64,000 nucleotides of DNA from the NCBI RefSeq assembly GCF_965279055.1, contig NZ_OZ257125.1, forward strand, positions 3,968,001 through 4,032,000. Direction: 5' to 3'. Shown in pieces: positions 43,771 through 51,188 of the stretch. How positions within the stretch are numbered: position 1 is the first letter of the stretch; every line of letters begins with the position of its first letter. The position numbers were made by a program, and so were the translations under genes. The DNA is from Hydrocarboniphaga sp965279055. GTDB lineage: Bacteria > Pseudomonadota > Gammaproteobacteria > Nevskiales > Nevskiaceae. The notes beneath the pieces were generated by a model. That model had not been told where the DNA came from, did not search any database, and was given only the letters and a program-made list of their open reading frames with translations.

Positions 43771-45353
43771 GAATCCTCACCCGCCTTGCTGCTCGCCGCC
43801 TCGTGCCCGGGGTAATCGAGCAGCAGCCGGCGGGTGACGCCATTGCTCCAGCCGAAGCCGTCCTGCAGCGGGTATTCGCCGCCTTCGCCGCCGCCGGTGG
43901 GTGTCGGGTGGCGGCGTTCGATGCCGTATTTCTCGACCAGCTTGCTGTCGCTGCGATACAGCCGCGCCACCGTCGCCAGCCAGCGATGCGCGATATCGCG
44001 CGCGAACGCCGGCTGGCCGCAGCGGCGCAGGCCCTCGATCGCCAGCCACTGCAGCGGCGCCCAGCCGTTGGGCCGGTCCCATTGCTCGCCGCTGGCGACT
44101 TCGGTGGTGCCCAGGCCGCCGCCGGCGAGCAGGCGCTGGCGCAGCGTCTCGGCCAGCGCCTCGGCCTGCGCCGCGTCGGCGATGCCGACGAACAGCGGCG
44201 CGGTCGACGCCGCGGTCAGCGGCTCGCGTATGCGATCGAGCTGCCAGTGGTAGTCGAAGTAGGCGCGCTGCTCCGGGCTCCACATCAGCCGCTGGATCGC
44301 GCTGCGCCGCGCGTGGGCGCGCGCGCCGAAGTCCGCGGCATTGGCCTCGTCGCCGCCCTCCTTCGCCAGCGCGGCGATGCGCGACTCCAGCGCGTAGAGC
44401 CAGCAGTTCAGATCCACCGGCAGGATAGCCGTGGTGCAGATCGACGCCAGGCCGCCGGCTTCACCAAACCAGCGCGACGAGAAGTCCCAGCCGGACTCGG
44501 CGGCGGCGCGCAGATCGCGATATACGTCGTGCGACTTGCGGCTCGACGCGCGCGCCGTGGTCACGTCCTCCCGATAGCTTTCCTCGCGCGGCGTGTCGCG
44601 GTCGTCCCAGTAGCGGTTCAGCAGGCTGCCGTCGGCCAGCCGCACCAGGTGGCGATGCTCCTCGCCCGGGCGCAGCTCCAGCTCGCCCTCCATCCAGTAG
44701 CTGTATTCGCGGCGCAGCACCGGCAGATAGCGCGTCACGCAGCCCGGCTCCAGCGTCGCCAGCAGCTCGACCATGAACACGAACATCGGCGGCTGCGAGC
44801 GGCTCAGGTAATAGCTGCGGTTGCCGTTGGGCACGTGGCCGTAGGTGTCGATCAGGTAGGCGAAGTTATCGACCATGCCGCGCACCAGCTCGGCGCGGCC
44901 GCTGGCGGCCAGGCCGAGCATCGTGAAGTACGAGTCCCAGTAGTAGATCTCGCTGAAGCGCCCGCCCGGCACCACGTAGGCATGCGGCAGCGGCAACAGC
45001 GAGGACTGCGGCGGATGCTCGCGCGGCACGCGCCTGAGCACGTCCCAGAGGCCGTCGATGTGCTGCGCCAGGCTCAGCGAAGGATCGGACACGTAGCGCT
45101 CGCTGCCGCCGATCGTGTCGACGTCGAAGTTCGCATGCACGAATGCGCTCAGATCGAAGCCGGGCTGGTGGCATTGCTCGCGATAGGCGTCGAGCAGCGC
45201 GCGCGGATCACCGTGCGGCACCGCGTCGACGAAGGTCTTGCTGTCGGCGAACACGCGCTGTGTCTGCACCTCCACGAACAGCTCGTGATAACGGTCGGCG
45301 GGGCTCAGCGTGTCGGCCAGTGCGACGCCGCGGATGACGGGAGCAGCTTGCAT
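43767..45353 (-). CDS. Trehalase (GH37, cytoplasmic type)
   Basis: A 528-aa glycoside hydrolase that splits trehalose into two glucose molecules. Signature 1 is PGGRFSEIYYWDSYF (from residue 129) and signature 2 is QWDRPNGWAPLQ; ESGWDFSSRW holds the catalytic acid Asp, KLVEKYG the catalytic base Glu, and DGFGWSNGV closes the site. Start ATG 45353 (MQAAPVIRG) gives no signal peptide, so it resembles cytosolic TreF more than periplasmic TreA. Longer in-frame sequence upstream runs into a REP pair and is not coding. A role in recycling osmoprotectant trehalose is inferred; no trehalose synthesis genes adjoin. Confidence 0.95.
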   Translation of the reverse strand: MQAAPVIRGVALADTLSPADRYHELFVEVQTQRVFADSKTFVDAVPHGDPRALLDAYREQCHQPGFDLSAFVHANFDVDTIGGSERYVSDPSLSLAQHIDGLWDVLRRVPREHPPQSSLLPLPHAYVVPGGRFSEIYYWDSYFTMLGLAASGRAELVRGMVDNFAYLIDTYGHVPNGNRSYYLSRSQPPMFVFMVELLATLEPGCVTRYLPVLRREYSYWMEGELELRPGEEHRHLVRLADGSLLNRYWDDRDTPREESYREDVTTARASSRKSHDVYRDLRAAAESGWDFSSRWFGEAGGLASICTTAILPVDLNCWLYALESRIAALAKEGGDEANAADFGARAHARRSAIQRLMWSPEQRAYFDYHWQLDRIREPLTAASTAPLFVGIADAAQAEALAETLRQRLLAGGGLGTTEVASGEQWDRPNGWAPLQWLAIEGLRRCGQPAFARDIAHRWLATVARLYRSDSKLVEKYGIERRHPTPTGGGEGGEYPLQDGFGWSNGVTRRLLLDYPGHEAASSKAGEDS

Positions 45354-45418
45354 CGGGTCCTTTGGCGGGCTCAGGCAATGAAGTCCAGTGTGACGAATCG
45401 GCGCTAACCTGCAAAACC

Positions 45419-45520
45419 CCGTTCCTCCCGAGTAGCCGCTTGCGGCATATCGAGGGACACTGACGCGATCCGATGCGTCCCTCGATACGCTCACTGCGTG
45501 AGCTACTCGGGATGAACGGG
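45419..45520. repeat. Inverted pair of GTAG-type repeats (family C)
   Basis: CGTTCCTCCCGAGTAGCCGC leads to ATATCGAGGGA on the left. CGTCCCTCGATACGC leads to GAGCTACTCGGGATGAACGG on the right. It lies between the divergent trehalase and DMT genes, close to both starts, so it could affect their promoters. Confidence 0.85.
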
Positions 45521-45544
45521 TTCTACCTGACGCCCTCACCGCCC

Positions 45545-46441
45545 ATGGAACTGAGCATTCCCCCGATCACCGACCCCGGCCGTCGCCGCGGCGTTCTGAT
45601 GATGCTGCTGGCCGTCGGCCTGCTGTCGCTGATGGACGGCGGGCTCAAGCTGCTGACGGCGCATTATCCGCCGGCGCAGGTCGCGTTCCTGCGCGGCGCC
45701 GCGTCGCTGCCTTTCGTGCTGGTGTGGATCGCGCGCAGCCAGGGTTTTGCGCCGCTGCTGAAAGTGCGCTGGCCGCTGCACCTGCTGCGCGGCGTGATCG
45801 GCGTCGGCATGATCACGGCGTTTGCCTACGCACTGCGCAGCCTGCCGCTGTCCACCGCCTACACCTTGTTCTTCGTCGCGCCGCTGATCATCACCGCGCT
45901 GTCCGGGCCGATGCTCGGCGAGCGCGTCGGCGTGCATCGCTGGATCGCGATCGTCGCCGGCTTCGGCGGCACGCTGGTGGTGCTGCGTCCCAGCGGCGAC
46001 GGCCTGTTCAGCTGGCCGGCGCTGGCCGTGCTGGTCGCCGCCAGCGGCTACGCCCTGTCGGCCATCACCGTGCGCCTGCTCGGCCGCACCGACAGCAGCC
46101 AGAGCATGGTGTTCTGGCTACTGGTCTCGATGTCGATCGGCGCCGGTGCGCTGGCCGCGCCGGGATGGGTGCCGATCGCGCGCGAGCACGCGCCGCTGAT
46201 CGTCGGCGTCGGCCTGTGCGGCGCGCTCGGCCAGTGGGCGATCACCGAAGCCTTCGCGCGCGCTCAGGCCTCGGTCATCGCGCCTCTGGAGTATTCGGCA
46301 CTGGCCTGGGGCCTGCTGCTCGACCTTTTGCTGTGGCAGGCGCTGCCGGACCGCTGGACCCTGCTCGGCGGCACGATCATCGTCGCCAGCGGGCTCTACC
46401 TGATCCGCCGGGAAAAAGCGCCCGACGTCGTCGTGCCCTGA
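45545..46441 (+). CDS. DMT-superfamily transporter (EamA domains, RhaT/YdcZ-like exporter)
   Basis: A 298-aa protein with ten transmembrane helices in two EamA repeats. The pattern FLRGAASLPFVL, LLRGVIGVGMITAFAYALRSLPLSTAYTLFF (read in parts: RGVIGVGMITAFAYALRSL, PLSTAYTLFF) and APLEYSALAWGLLLDLL places it with the S-adenosylmethionine/riboflavin-type DMT exporters of proteobacteria. The substrate is uncertain. ATG 45545 is preferred; the frame upstream crosses the family-C repeat. It is followed by a family-D repeat shared with the convergent DUF6691 gene. Confidence 0.92.
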   Translation: MELSIPPITDPGRRRGVLMMLLAVGLLSLMDGGLKLLTAHYPPAQVAFLRGAASLPFVLVWIARSQGFAPLLKVRWPLHLLRGVIGVGMITAFAYALRSLPLSTAYTLFFVAPLIITALSGPMLGERVGVHRWIAIVAGFGGTLVVLRPSGDGLFSWPALAVLVAASGYALSAITVRLLGRTDSSQSMVFWLLVSMSIGAGALAAPGWVPIAREHAPLIVGVGLCGALGQWAITEAFARAQASVIAPLEYSALAWGLLLDLLLWQALPDRWTLLGGTIIVASGLYLIRREKAPDVVVP

Positions 46442-46458
46442 GTGTTGCCTGCTGCAGC

Positions 46459-46494
46459 CTAGCCCGGGTACAACCCGGGTTTAACCCGGGCTAC
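46459..46494. repeat. GTAG repeat (family D)
   Basis: CTAGCCCGGGTACAACCCGG, then GTTTAACCCGGGCTAC: CCCGGGT units facing each other with GTAG at both outer ends. The right-hand CTA (46491-46493) is the TAG stop of the minus-strand DUF6691 gene. Confidence 0.85.
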
Positions 46495-46907
46495 AAAAGA
46501 CGGGTCAGCGCGGCGCCGGCCAGCATCGCCGGCAGGAATACCAGGGCGGCCGGCTGCAGCAGCGCCAGGCTGACGATCGCCGGGCCCGGGCAGAAGCCCG
46601 ACAGGCCCCAGCCGACGCCGAACAGCGCCGCGCCGATCAGCAGCCGCGTATCGACGCGCGTAGTCGCCGGCTGCGCGAAGCTGTCGCCGAGCAAGGGCCG
46701 CCCGCGCCGACGCATCCACCAGAAGCCCGGCAGCGTGACCGCCAGCGCGCTGCCCATCACCAGCATCAGCGACGGATCCCAGCCTGGCCCCAGTTTCAGG
46801 AAGCCCAGCACCTTGGCCTGCGAGGCCATGCCGGACACGGTCAGCCCGGCACCGAACACCAGGCCGGCAAGCAGCGCGACCACCGTGGTCTTTGCCGAGG
46901 TTTTCAT
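46491..46907 (-). CDS. YeeE/YedE-type membrane protein, second half (DUF6691)
   Basis: A 138-aa membrane protein with four hydrophobic helices (TTVVALLAGLVFGAGLTVSGM, SLMLVMGSALAVTLPGFWW, LIGAALFGVGWGLSGFCPGPA, ALVFLPAMLAGAAL). The GWGLSGFCPGPA motif with its conserved Cys is the sulfur-handling signature of YeeE/YedE proteins, which carry thiosulfate or sulfide-derived sulfur. It overlaps the companion half by four bases (46904-46907), so the pair is co-translated to build one transporter. Its TAG stop is supplied by a family-D repeat. Confidence 0.93.
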   Translation of the reverse strand: MKTSAKTTVVALLAGLVFGAGLTVSGMASQAKVLGFLKLGPGWDPSLMLVMGSALAVTLPGFWWMRRRGRPLLGDSFAQPATTRVDTRLLIGAALFGVGWGLSGFCPGPAIVSLALLQPAALVFLPAMLAGAALTRLL

Positions 46908-47326
46908 TGCAGGACTCCCAGCATCGGGCCGCGCAACAGGCTCGCCGTCAGCATGCCGGTGGCCATGAACACCAGTACCGCGATCAGCGAGCGCTTCGAC
47001 AGGCGCGCGATGCCGCAGACGCCGTGACCGCTGGTGCAACCGTTGCCGAGCCGCGTGCCGAAACCGACCAGCAGGCCGGCCGCGGCCAGCAGCACAACCG
47101 CGCCAGCACCTTGCGGCAAAGGCGCCGCAGGCAGCGGCACCCCGAGCGCAACCGCCAGCCAGGCGCCGCCGCCCAGGCCGACCAGGAAAGGCAGGCGCCA
47201 GCCGCGTGCCTCGGCGTCCAGTGCGCCATAGGCAATGCCGCTGATGCCGGCGATACGGCCGAGCGCCGCGTACAGCAGCAGCGCCGACAACCCGATCAGA
47301 ACTCCACCCACCACTGCCATCTGCAT
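46904..47326 (-). CDS. YeeE/YedE-type membrane protein, first half
   Basis: A 140-aa membrane protein with the central sulfur-binding motif GFGTRLGNGCTSGHGVCG (two conserved cysteines), typical of the YeeE/YedE thiosulfate/sulfur transporter family. Together with the 138-aa partner downstream it makes a full-length equivalent split in two, as is common in sulfide-responsive operons. ATG 47326 has GGAGA eight bases upstream. It diverges from the CsoR-family repressor gene across a 61-base operator-like gap. Confidence 0.93.
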   Translation of the reverse strand: MQMAVVGGVLIGLSALLLYAALGRIAGISGIAYGALDAEARGWRLPFLVGLGGGAWLAVALGVPLPAAPLPQGAGAVVLLAAAGLLVGFGTRLGNGCTSGHGVCGIARLSKRSLIAVLVFMATGMLTASLLRGPMLGVLQ

Positions 47327-47348
47327 TTGCCGTCTCCGCTCATGGCGC

Positions 47349-47373
47349 ATACTATACCCCCTACCGTATATAG
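47349..47373. promoter_or_regulatory. Operator-like palindrome between the YeeE genes and the CsoR-family gene
   Basis: CTATAC and GTATATAG flank CCCCTACC. A C-tract with TA-rich flanks of the ATACCC...GTAT kind is the known operator form of CsoR/CstR-family repressors. It lies midway in the 61-base divergent gap, 23 bases from one start and 15 from the other, so one dimer or tetramer could repress both directions. Confidence 0.75.
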
Positions 47374-47387
47374 CCCGGCAAGCCGCG

Positions 47388-47660
47388 ATGTCTGACTGGC
47401 AGCAGGACAAAAAGAAAATGCTCGACCGCCTGCGCCGCATCGAGGGCCAGGTGCGCGGCATCATCGGCATGATCGAGGCCGAGGGGGAATGCGAACCGGT
47501 GGTGCAGCAGTTCGCCGCCGCCCGCAAGGCCATGGACCGCGCGTTCTTCGACCTGATGGCCTGCGTGACCAAGCGCGAGCTGGCCGAACTCGGCATCGAC
47601 GACGCCAAGGCGGAGTCGCGAATCGACGCGGTGACCGCGCTGCTGGCCAAGTACGGCTAG
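47388..47660 (+). CDS. CsoR/FrmR-family repressor, probably sulfur-sensing
   Basis: A 90-aa all-helical repressor (DUF156). KKKMLDRLRRIEGQVRGIIG is the family core. Cys35 (EGECEPVV) is the conserved first ligand/sensor cysteine. The copper sensor's His and second Cys are not in place; instead Cys59 occurs in DLMACVTKREL. Without the Cys-His-Cys set, copper or nickel sensing is unlikely. The neighbours (YeeE pair, TauE/SafE, persulfide dioxygenase) argue that it senses sulfide or persulfide, as CstR does. ATG 47388 fits the family start; the frame upstream crosses the operator. Confidence 0.9.
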   Translation: MSDWQQDKKKMLDRLRRIEGQVRGIIGMIEAEGECEPVVQQFAAARKAMDRAFFDLMACVTKRELAELGIDDAKAESRIDAVTALLAKYG

Positions 47661-47687
47661 TGCGGTGACCCGGAGAAATTCGCCGTG

Positions 47688-48509
47688 ATGAGCATCGCCA
47701 TCGGCATCGTCGTCGGCCTGGTCCTCGGCCTCACCGGCGCCGGGGGCTCGGTATTCGCGGTACCGCTGCTGATGTTCGGCATGCACTGGAGCCTGCCCCA
47801 GGCCGCGCCGGTGGCGCTGATCGCGGTCTGCGCGGCGGCGGCTTTCGGCACCGTCACCGCCTGGGACGTGAGCTACGTGCGCTATCGCGCGGCGACGCTG
47901 ATGTCGGCGCTTGGCCTGGTCACCGCGCCGCTGGGGCTGGTCGCCGCGAGCGCGATGCCGGGCGGCATGCTCGCCGGCCTGTTCGCCGCCGCGCTGGTGA
48001 TCATTTCAGTGCGGATGCTGCTGCAGGCGCAACAGCATCCCGAGGAGACCCAGGTGGTACGCGCCTCCGTCGCCGGCGACGGGGCGCCCGCAGGCGGGCC
48101 GATCTGCCGCATCCATCCGGGCTCGGGGCGGCTGCTGTGGACGCGAGCCTGCGCGTTAACGATCTCCGCCATCGGCGCCGCCACCGGCTTCCTGTCCGGC
48201 CTGCTCGGCGTCGGCGGCGGCTTCGTGATCGTGCCCTCGCTGCGAGCCACCACCGCGCTGTCGGTGCATTCCGCGGTGGCGACCTCGCTGATGTCGATCG
48301 CGCTGACCAGTGCCGGCACCGTGCTGGTCTCTCTGCTGATGGGCCGGCCGATGCTGTGGGCCGCGGCACTGCCTTTCGTGGCCGGCGCGCTGGCGGGGAT
48401 GTTCGCCGGCCGCAGCATCGCGCCGCGCATCGCCGGGCCGCGGCTGCAGCAGGGTTTCGCCGTGATGATGCTGGCGGCGGCCGGCGTGCTGATGATGAAG
48501 TCCTTCTAG
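47688..48509 (+). CDS. TauE/SafE-family sulfite exporter
   Basis: A 273-aa membrane protein with about eight helices in two repeats, each containing the family glycine motif (LGLTGAGGSVFAVPLLM near the start and LLGVGGGFVIVPSL in the second half). TauE/SafE proteins are thought to export sulfite or other sulfo-compounds. ATG 47688 (or GTG three bases earlier) is preceded by CGGAGAAATT. It lies between the repressor (27 bases upstream) and the persulfide dioxygenase (9 bases downstream), consistent with removal of sulfite made by that enzyme. Confidence 0.93.
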   Translation: MSIAIGIVVGLVLGLTGAGGSVFAVPLLMFGMHWSLPQAAPVALIAVCAAAAFGTVTAWDVSYVRYRAATLMSALGLVTAPLGLVAASAMPGGMLAGLFAAALVIISVRMLLQAQQHPEETQVVRASVAGDGAPAGGPICRIHPGSGRLLWTRACALTISAIGAATGFLSGLLGVGGGFVIVPSLRATTALSVHSAVATSLMSIALTSAGTVLVSLLMGRPMLWAAALPFVAGALAGMFAGRSIAPRIAGPRLQQGFAVMMLAAAGVLMMKSF

Positions 48510-48518
48510 GAGCCAAGC

Positions 48519-49217
48519 GTGCTTTTTCGCCAGTTCTTCGATGCCGCAACCGGCAGCTACACCTACCTGCTCGCCTCGGGCATCGGCCGCGAGGCGCTGA
48601 TCATCGATCCGGTCAAGGAGCAGGTGCCGCAGTACCTGCAGGCCATCGCCCAGCTCGACCTGAAACTGCTGCGCGCGATCGACACCCATACCCACGCCGA
48701 CCACATCACCGGACTCGGCGATCTGCGCGAGGCCACCGCCTGCGTGACGATGATGGGCGAGTTCACCAAGGCCGAATGCGTGTCCGAGTGTTTTCGCGAC
48801 GGCGACATCATCGGCATCGAAAGCCTGCAGCTGCAGGCGCGCTTCACACCCGGGCATACCGGAGAATCCTTCAGCCTGGTGCTCGATCCGCAGCGGCCCC
48901 GCGCGGTGATGACCGGCGACGTGCTGCTGATCCGCGGCACCGGCCGCACCGATTTTCAAAGCGGCGATGCCGGCCGCTCCTGGGACTCGATCCACGAGGT
49001 GCTGCTGCGCCTGCCCGACGAGACCCTGGTCTACCCGGCGCACGACTACAAGGGCTGGACCGTGTCCTCGATCGGCGAGGAGCGCCGCTACAACCCGCGG
49101 CTCGCCGGCAAGAGCCGCGAGCAATACATCGAGCTGATGAACGCACTGAAACTGCCGAACCCGAAGCTGATGGACATCGCGGTACCGGCAAACCTGGCCT
49201 GCGGCCGGGTGTACTGA
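48519..49217 (+). CDS. Persulfide dioxygenase (ETHE1/Blh-like MBL-fold)
   Basis: A 232-aa non-haem iron MBL-fold enzyme that oxidises glutathione persulfide to sulfite and glutathione. Iron ligands can be read at His57 and His59 (THTHADH), Asp61/His62, His113 (PGHTGES), Asp134 (MTGDVLL) and His175 (YPAHDYKGW). GRTDFQSGDAGRSWDSI and EERRYNPRL are ETHE1-specific. No fused rhodanese domain is present. The start is GTG 48519 behind TAGGAG. It is the last gene of the csoR-tauE-pdo operon, and sulfite formed here would leave through the TauE-like exporter. Confidence 0.95.
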   Translation: MLFRQFFDAATGSYTYLLASGIGREALIIDPVKEQVPQYLQAIAQLDLKLLRAIDTHTHADHITGLGDLREATACVTMMGEFTKAECVSECFRDGDIIGIESLQLQARFTPGHTGESFSLVLDPQRPRAVMTGDVLLIRGTGRTDFQSGDAGRSWDSIHEVLLRLPDETLVYPAHDYKGWTVSSIGEERRYNPRLAGKSREQYIELMNALKLPNPKLMDIAVPANLACGRVY

Positions 49218-49233
49218 AACACGGCATCGCGGC

Positions 49234-49269
49234 CTAGCCCGGGTACAACCCGGGTTTCACCCGGGCTAC
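49234..49269. repeat. GTAG repeat (family D)
   Basis: CTAGCCCGGGTACAACCCGG, then GTTTCACCCGGGCTAC, is almost the same as 46459-46494. The two copies bracket the whole sulfur-detoxification cluster. It lies downstream of the persulfide dioxygenase gene. Confidence 0.85.
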
Positions 49270-49392
49270 GGACTGAACGCGTCGCCACCGCGTTCGTTCC
49301 GGGCAGGGACGCAGCGGATCAACGTCGCGTACAGGATCGCAGGCTATCCTTCGGCCTCATCGATACCGGCGCCGAGCCAGCCGACTCCCGAC

Positions 49393-51051
49393 ATGAATGC
49401 TGCGATCCTGGTCCTGACCCTGCTGCTGTGCGTTGCGATGTCGGCGATCATCGTGCGCGTCGCGCGACTGCCGCTGCCGCTGACGCAGATCGCGCTCGGC
49501 GCGGTCATCAGCGTGCCCAGCTACGGCCTGCATGTCGACCTGGAGCCGCATCTGTTCCTGCTGCTGTTCGTGCCGCCGCTGCTGTTCGCCGACGGCTGGC
49601 GCATGCCCAAGCGCGAGTTCTTCCAGGCGCGCGAACGCATCCTGGCGCTGGCTTTCGGCCTGGTGCTGTTCACCGTGGTCGCGGTCGGTTACCTGCTGCA
49701 CTGGATGATTCCGCATCTGCCGCTGGCGGCCGCGTTCGCGCTGGCCGCGGTGCTGTCGCCGACCGACGCGGTGGCGGTGTCGGCGCTCGCCGGTGGAGCA
49801 GGAATCCCGAAGCGGCTGATGTACACGCTCGAAGGCGAGGCGCTGATGAACGACGCCAGCGGCCTGACCGCGTTCAAGTTCGCGGTCGCCGCTGCGGCCA
49901 CCGGCGCGTTTTCGCTGTACGACGCCTCGATCGCGTTCGTACTGGTGGCGATCGGCGGCGTCGCCATCGGCGCGCTGATGGGCTGGGGCATGGCGCTGTT
50001 CCAGAAGTGGCTGGCCGGCTGGACCCGGGTGCAGGCGCAGGGCACGATCGTGATGATCCTGCTGCTGCCGTTCGCCTCGTATCTGATCGCCGAAGAAGCC
50101 GGCACCAGCGGCATTCTCGCCGCCGTGGCAGCCGCGATCACGCTGAATCTGAAAAGCGCCGCCGACGCCGGCGCCGACACGCGCATCGCGACCACGCATA
50201 TCTGGTCGATGCTCGAATACGTGCTCAACGGCGTGATCTTCGTGCTGATGGGCCTGCAGCTGCCCGACATCATTCTCGACGCGCTGAGCGAGTCGTTCCA
50301 GGAAGGCGGCTGGTCGGACGCGCTGCGCCTGCTGACCTGGGCGTTCGCGACCTGGGTAGCGCTGATCGTCGCGCGCGTGGTCTGGGTCTGGGGCATGTTG
50401 CGCTTCACCCATCTGGTGGCGCGCTGGCGCGGCGACGGCCACAAGCCGATGCCGCGCCGCCGGCTGATGTGGGCCACCGCGCTGGCCGGCGTGCGCGGCG
50501 CGATCACGCTGGCCGGTGTGCTGTCGCTGCCTTTCGTCATCGAGGGCAACGCGCCGTTCCCGCAGCGCAGCCTGATGGTATTCCTCGCTGCCAGCGTGAT
50601 CCTGATTTCGCTGATCGCCGCCGCGATCGGCCTGCCGTGGCTGCTGCGCGGCATCACCGTCGAGGAAGAAGATCCGGAAGAGCGCGAAGAACAGCTGGCG
50701 CGCATCCAGGCCTGCGAAGCCGCCGTCGCGGCGATCGCGGTGGCCGCGCGCGAACCCGGCAGCGAGCGCGAGGAAGAAGACCAAGGCTCGTTGACGTCCA
50801 AGGCCGCGCAGAAAATGATCTCGGCCTATCAGCAGCGCTTGCGCACCTTGCGCGAGGAAGACGGCCCGGACAATCACCGCGAGCGCGCCGACGCCGAACG
50901 CGAGTTGCGCCTGATCGGCATCCGCGCCGAACGCAACGAGGTCATGCGCATGCACCGGCTCGACGAGATCAACGACGTGGTACTGAACGCGCTGCTGTAC
51001 GAAATCGACATGCGCGAAACCGCGCTGGCGCCGCCGACCCGCAAGCACTGA
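49393..51051 (+). CDS. Na+/H+ antiporter (CPA1, YjcE/NhaP-like)
   Basis: A 552-aa protein with about twelve transmembrane helices (residues 5-425) and a hydrophilic C-terminal tail of about 120 residues. LSPTDAVAVSALA and EGEALMNDASGLTAFKFAV are the CPA1 ion-binding signatures, with the essential Asp of NDAS. It exchanges cytosolic Na+ (or K+) for external H+ for pH and salt homeostasis. The tail is acidic and charged (EEEDPEEREEQLARIQ) and may regulate activity. It is monocistronic between repeats. Confidence 0.94.
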   Translation: MNAAILVLTLLLCVAMSAIIVRVARLPLPLTQIALGAVISVPSYGLHVDLEPHLFLLLFVPPLLFADGWRMPKREFFQARERILALAFGLVLFTVVAVGYLLHWMIPHLPLAAAFALAAVLSPTDAVAVSALAGGAGIPKRLMYTLEGEALMNDASGLTAFKFAVAAAATGAFSLYDASIAFVLVAIGGVAIGALMGWGMALFQKWLAGWTRVQAQGTIVMILLLPFASYLIAEEAGTSGILAAVAAAITLNLKSAADAGADTRIATTHIWSMLEYVLNGVIFVLMGLQLPDIILDALSESFQEGGWSDALRLLTWAFATWVALIVARVVWVWGMLRFTHLVARWRGDGHKPMPRRRLMWATALAGVRGAITLAGVLSLPFVIEGNAPFPQRSLMVFLAASVILISLIAAAIGLPWLLRGITVEEEDPEEREEQLARIQACEAAVAAIAVAAREPGSEREEEDQGSLTSKAAQKMISAYQQRLRTLREEDGPDNHRERADAERELRLIGIRAERNEVMRMHRLDEINDVVLNALLYEIDMRETALAPPTRKH

Positions 51052-51100
51052 TGCGGCGGCGGCCAGCGGATGTGGAAAAGCTGCGGCTCTGAATATGTCT

Positions 51101-51150
51101 CCCTCTCCCCTTGTGGGAGAGGGAGGCCCGAAGGGCCGGGAGAGGGGTTG
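51101..51150. repeat. GGGAGAGGG palindrome (family E)
   Basis: CCCTCTCCCCTTGTGGGAGA begins a hairpin, followed by GGCCCGAAGGGCC and GGGAGAGGGG. It lies between the convergent antiporter and M14 peptidase genes and is the partner of 14528-14641. Confidence 0.83.
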
Positions 51151-51188
51151 TACGCTGAAGCGCCTCGCAACCTCTCCGGTCTCGCCAA

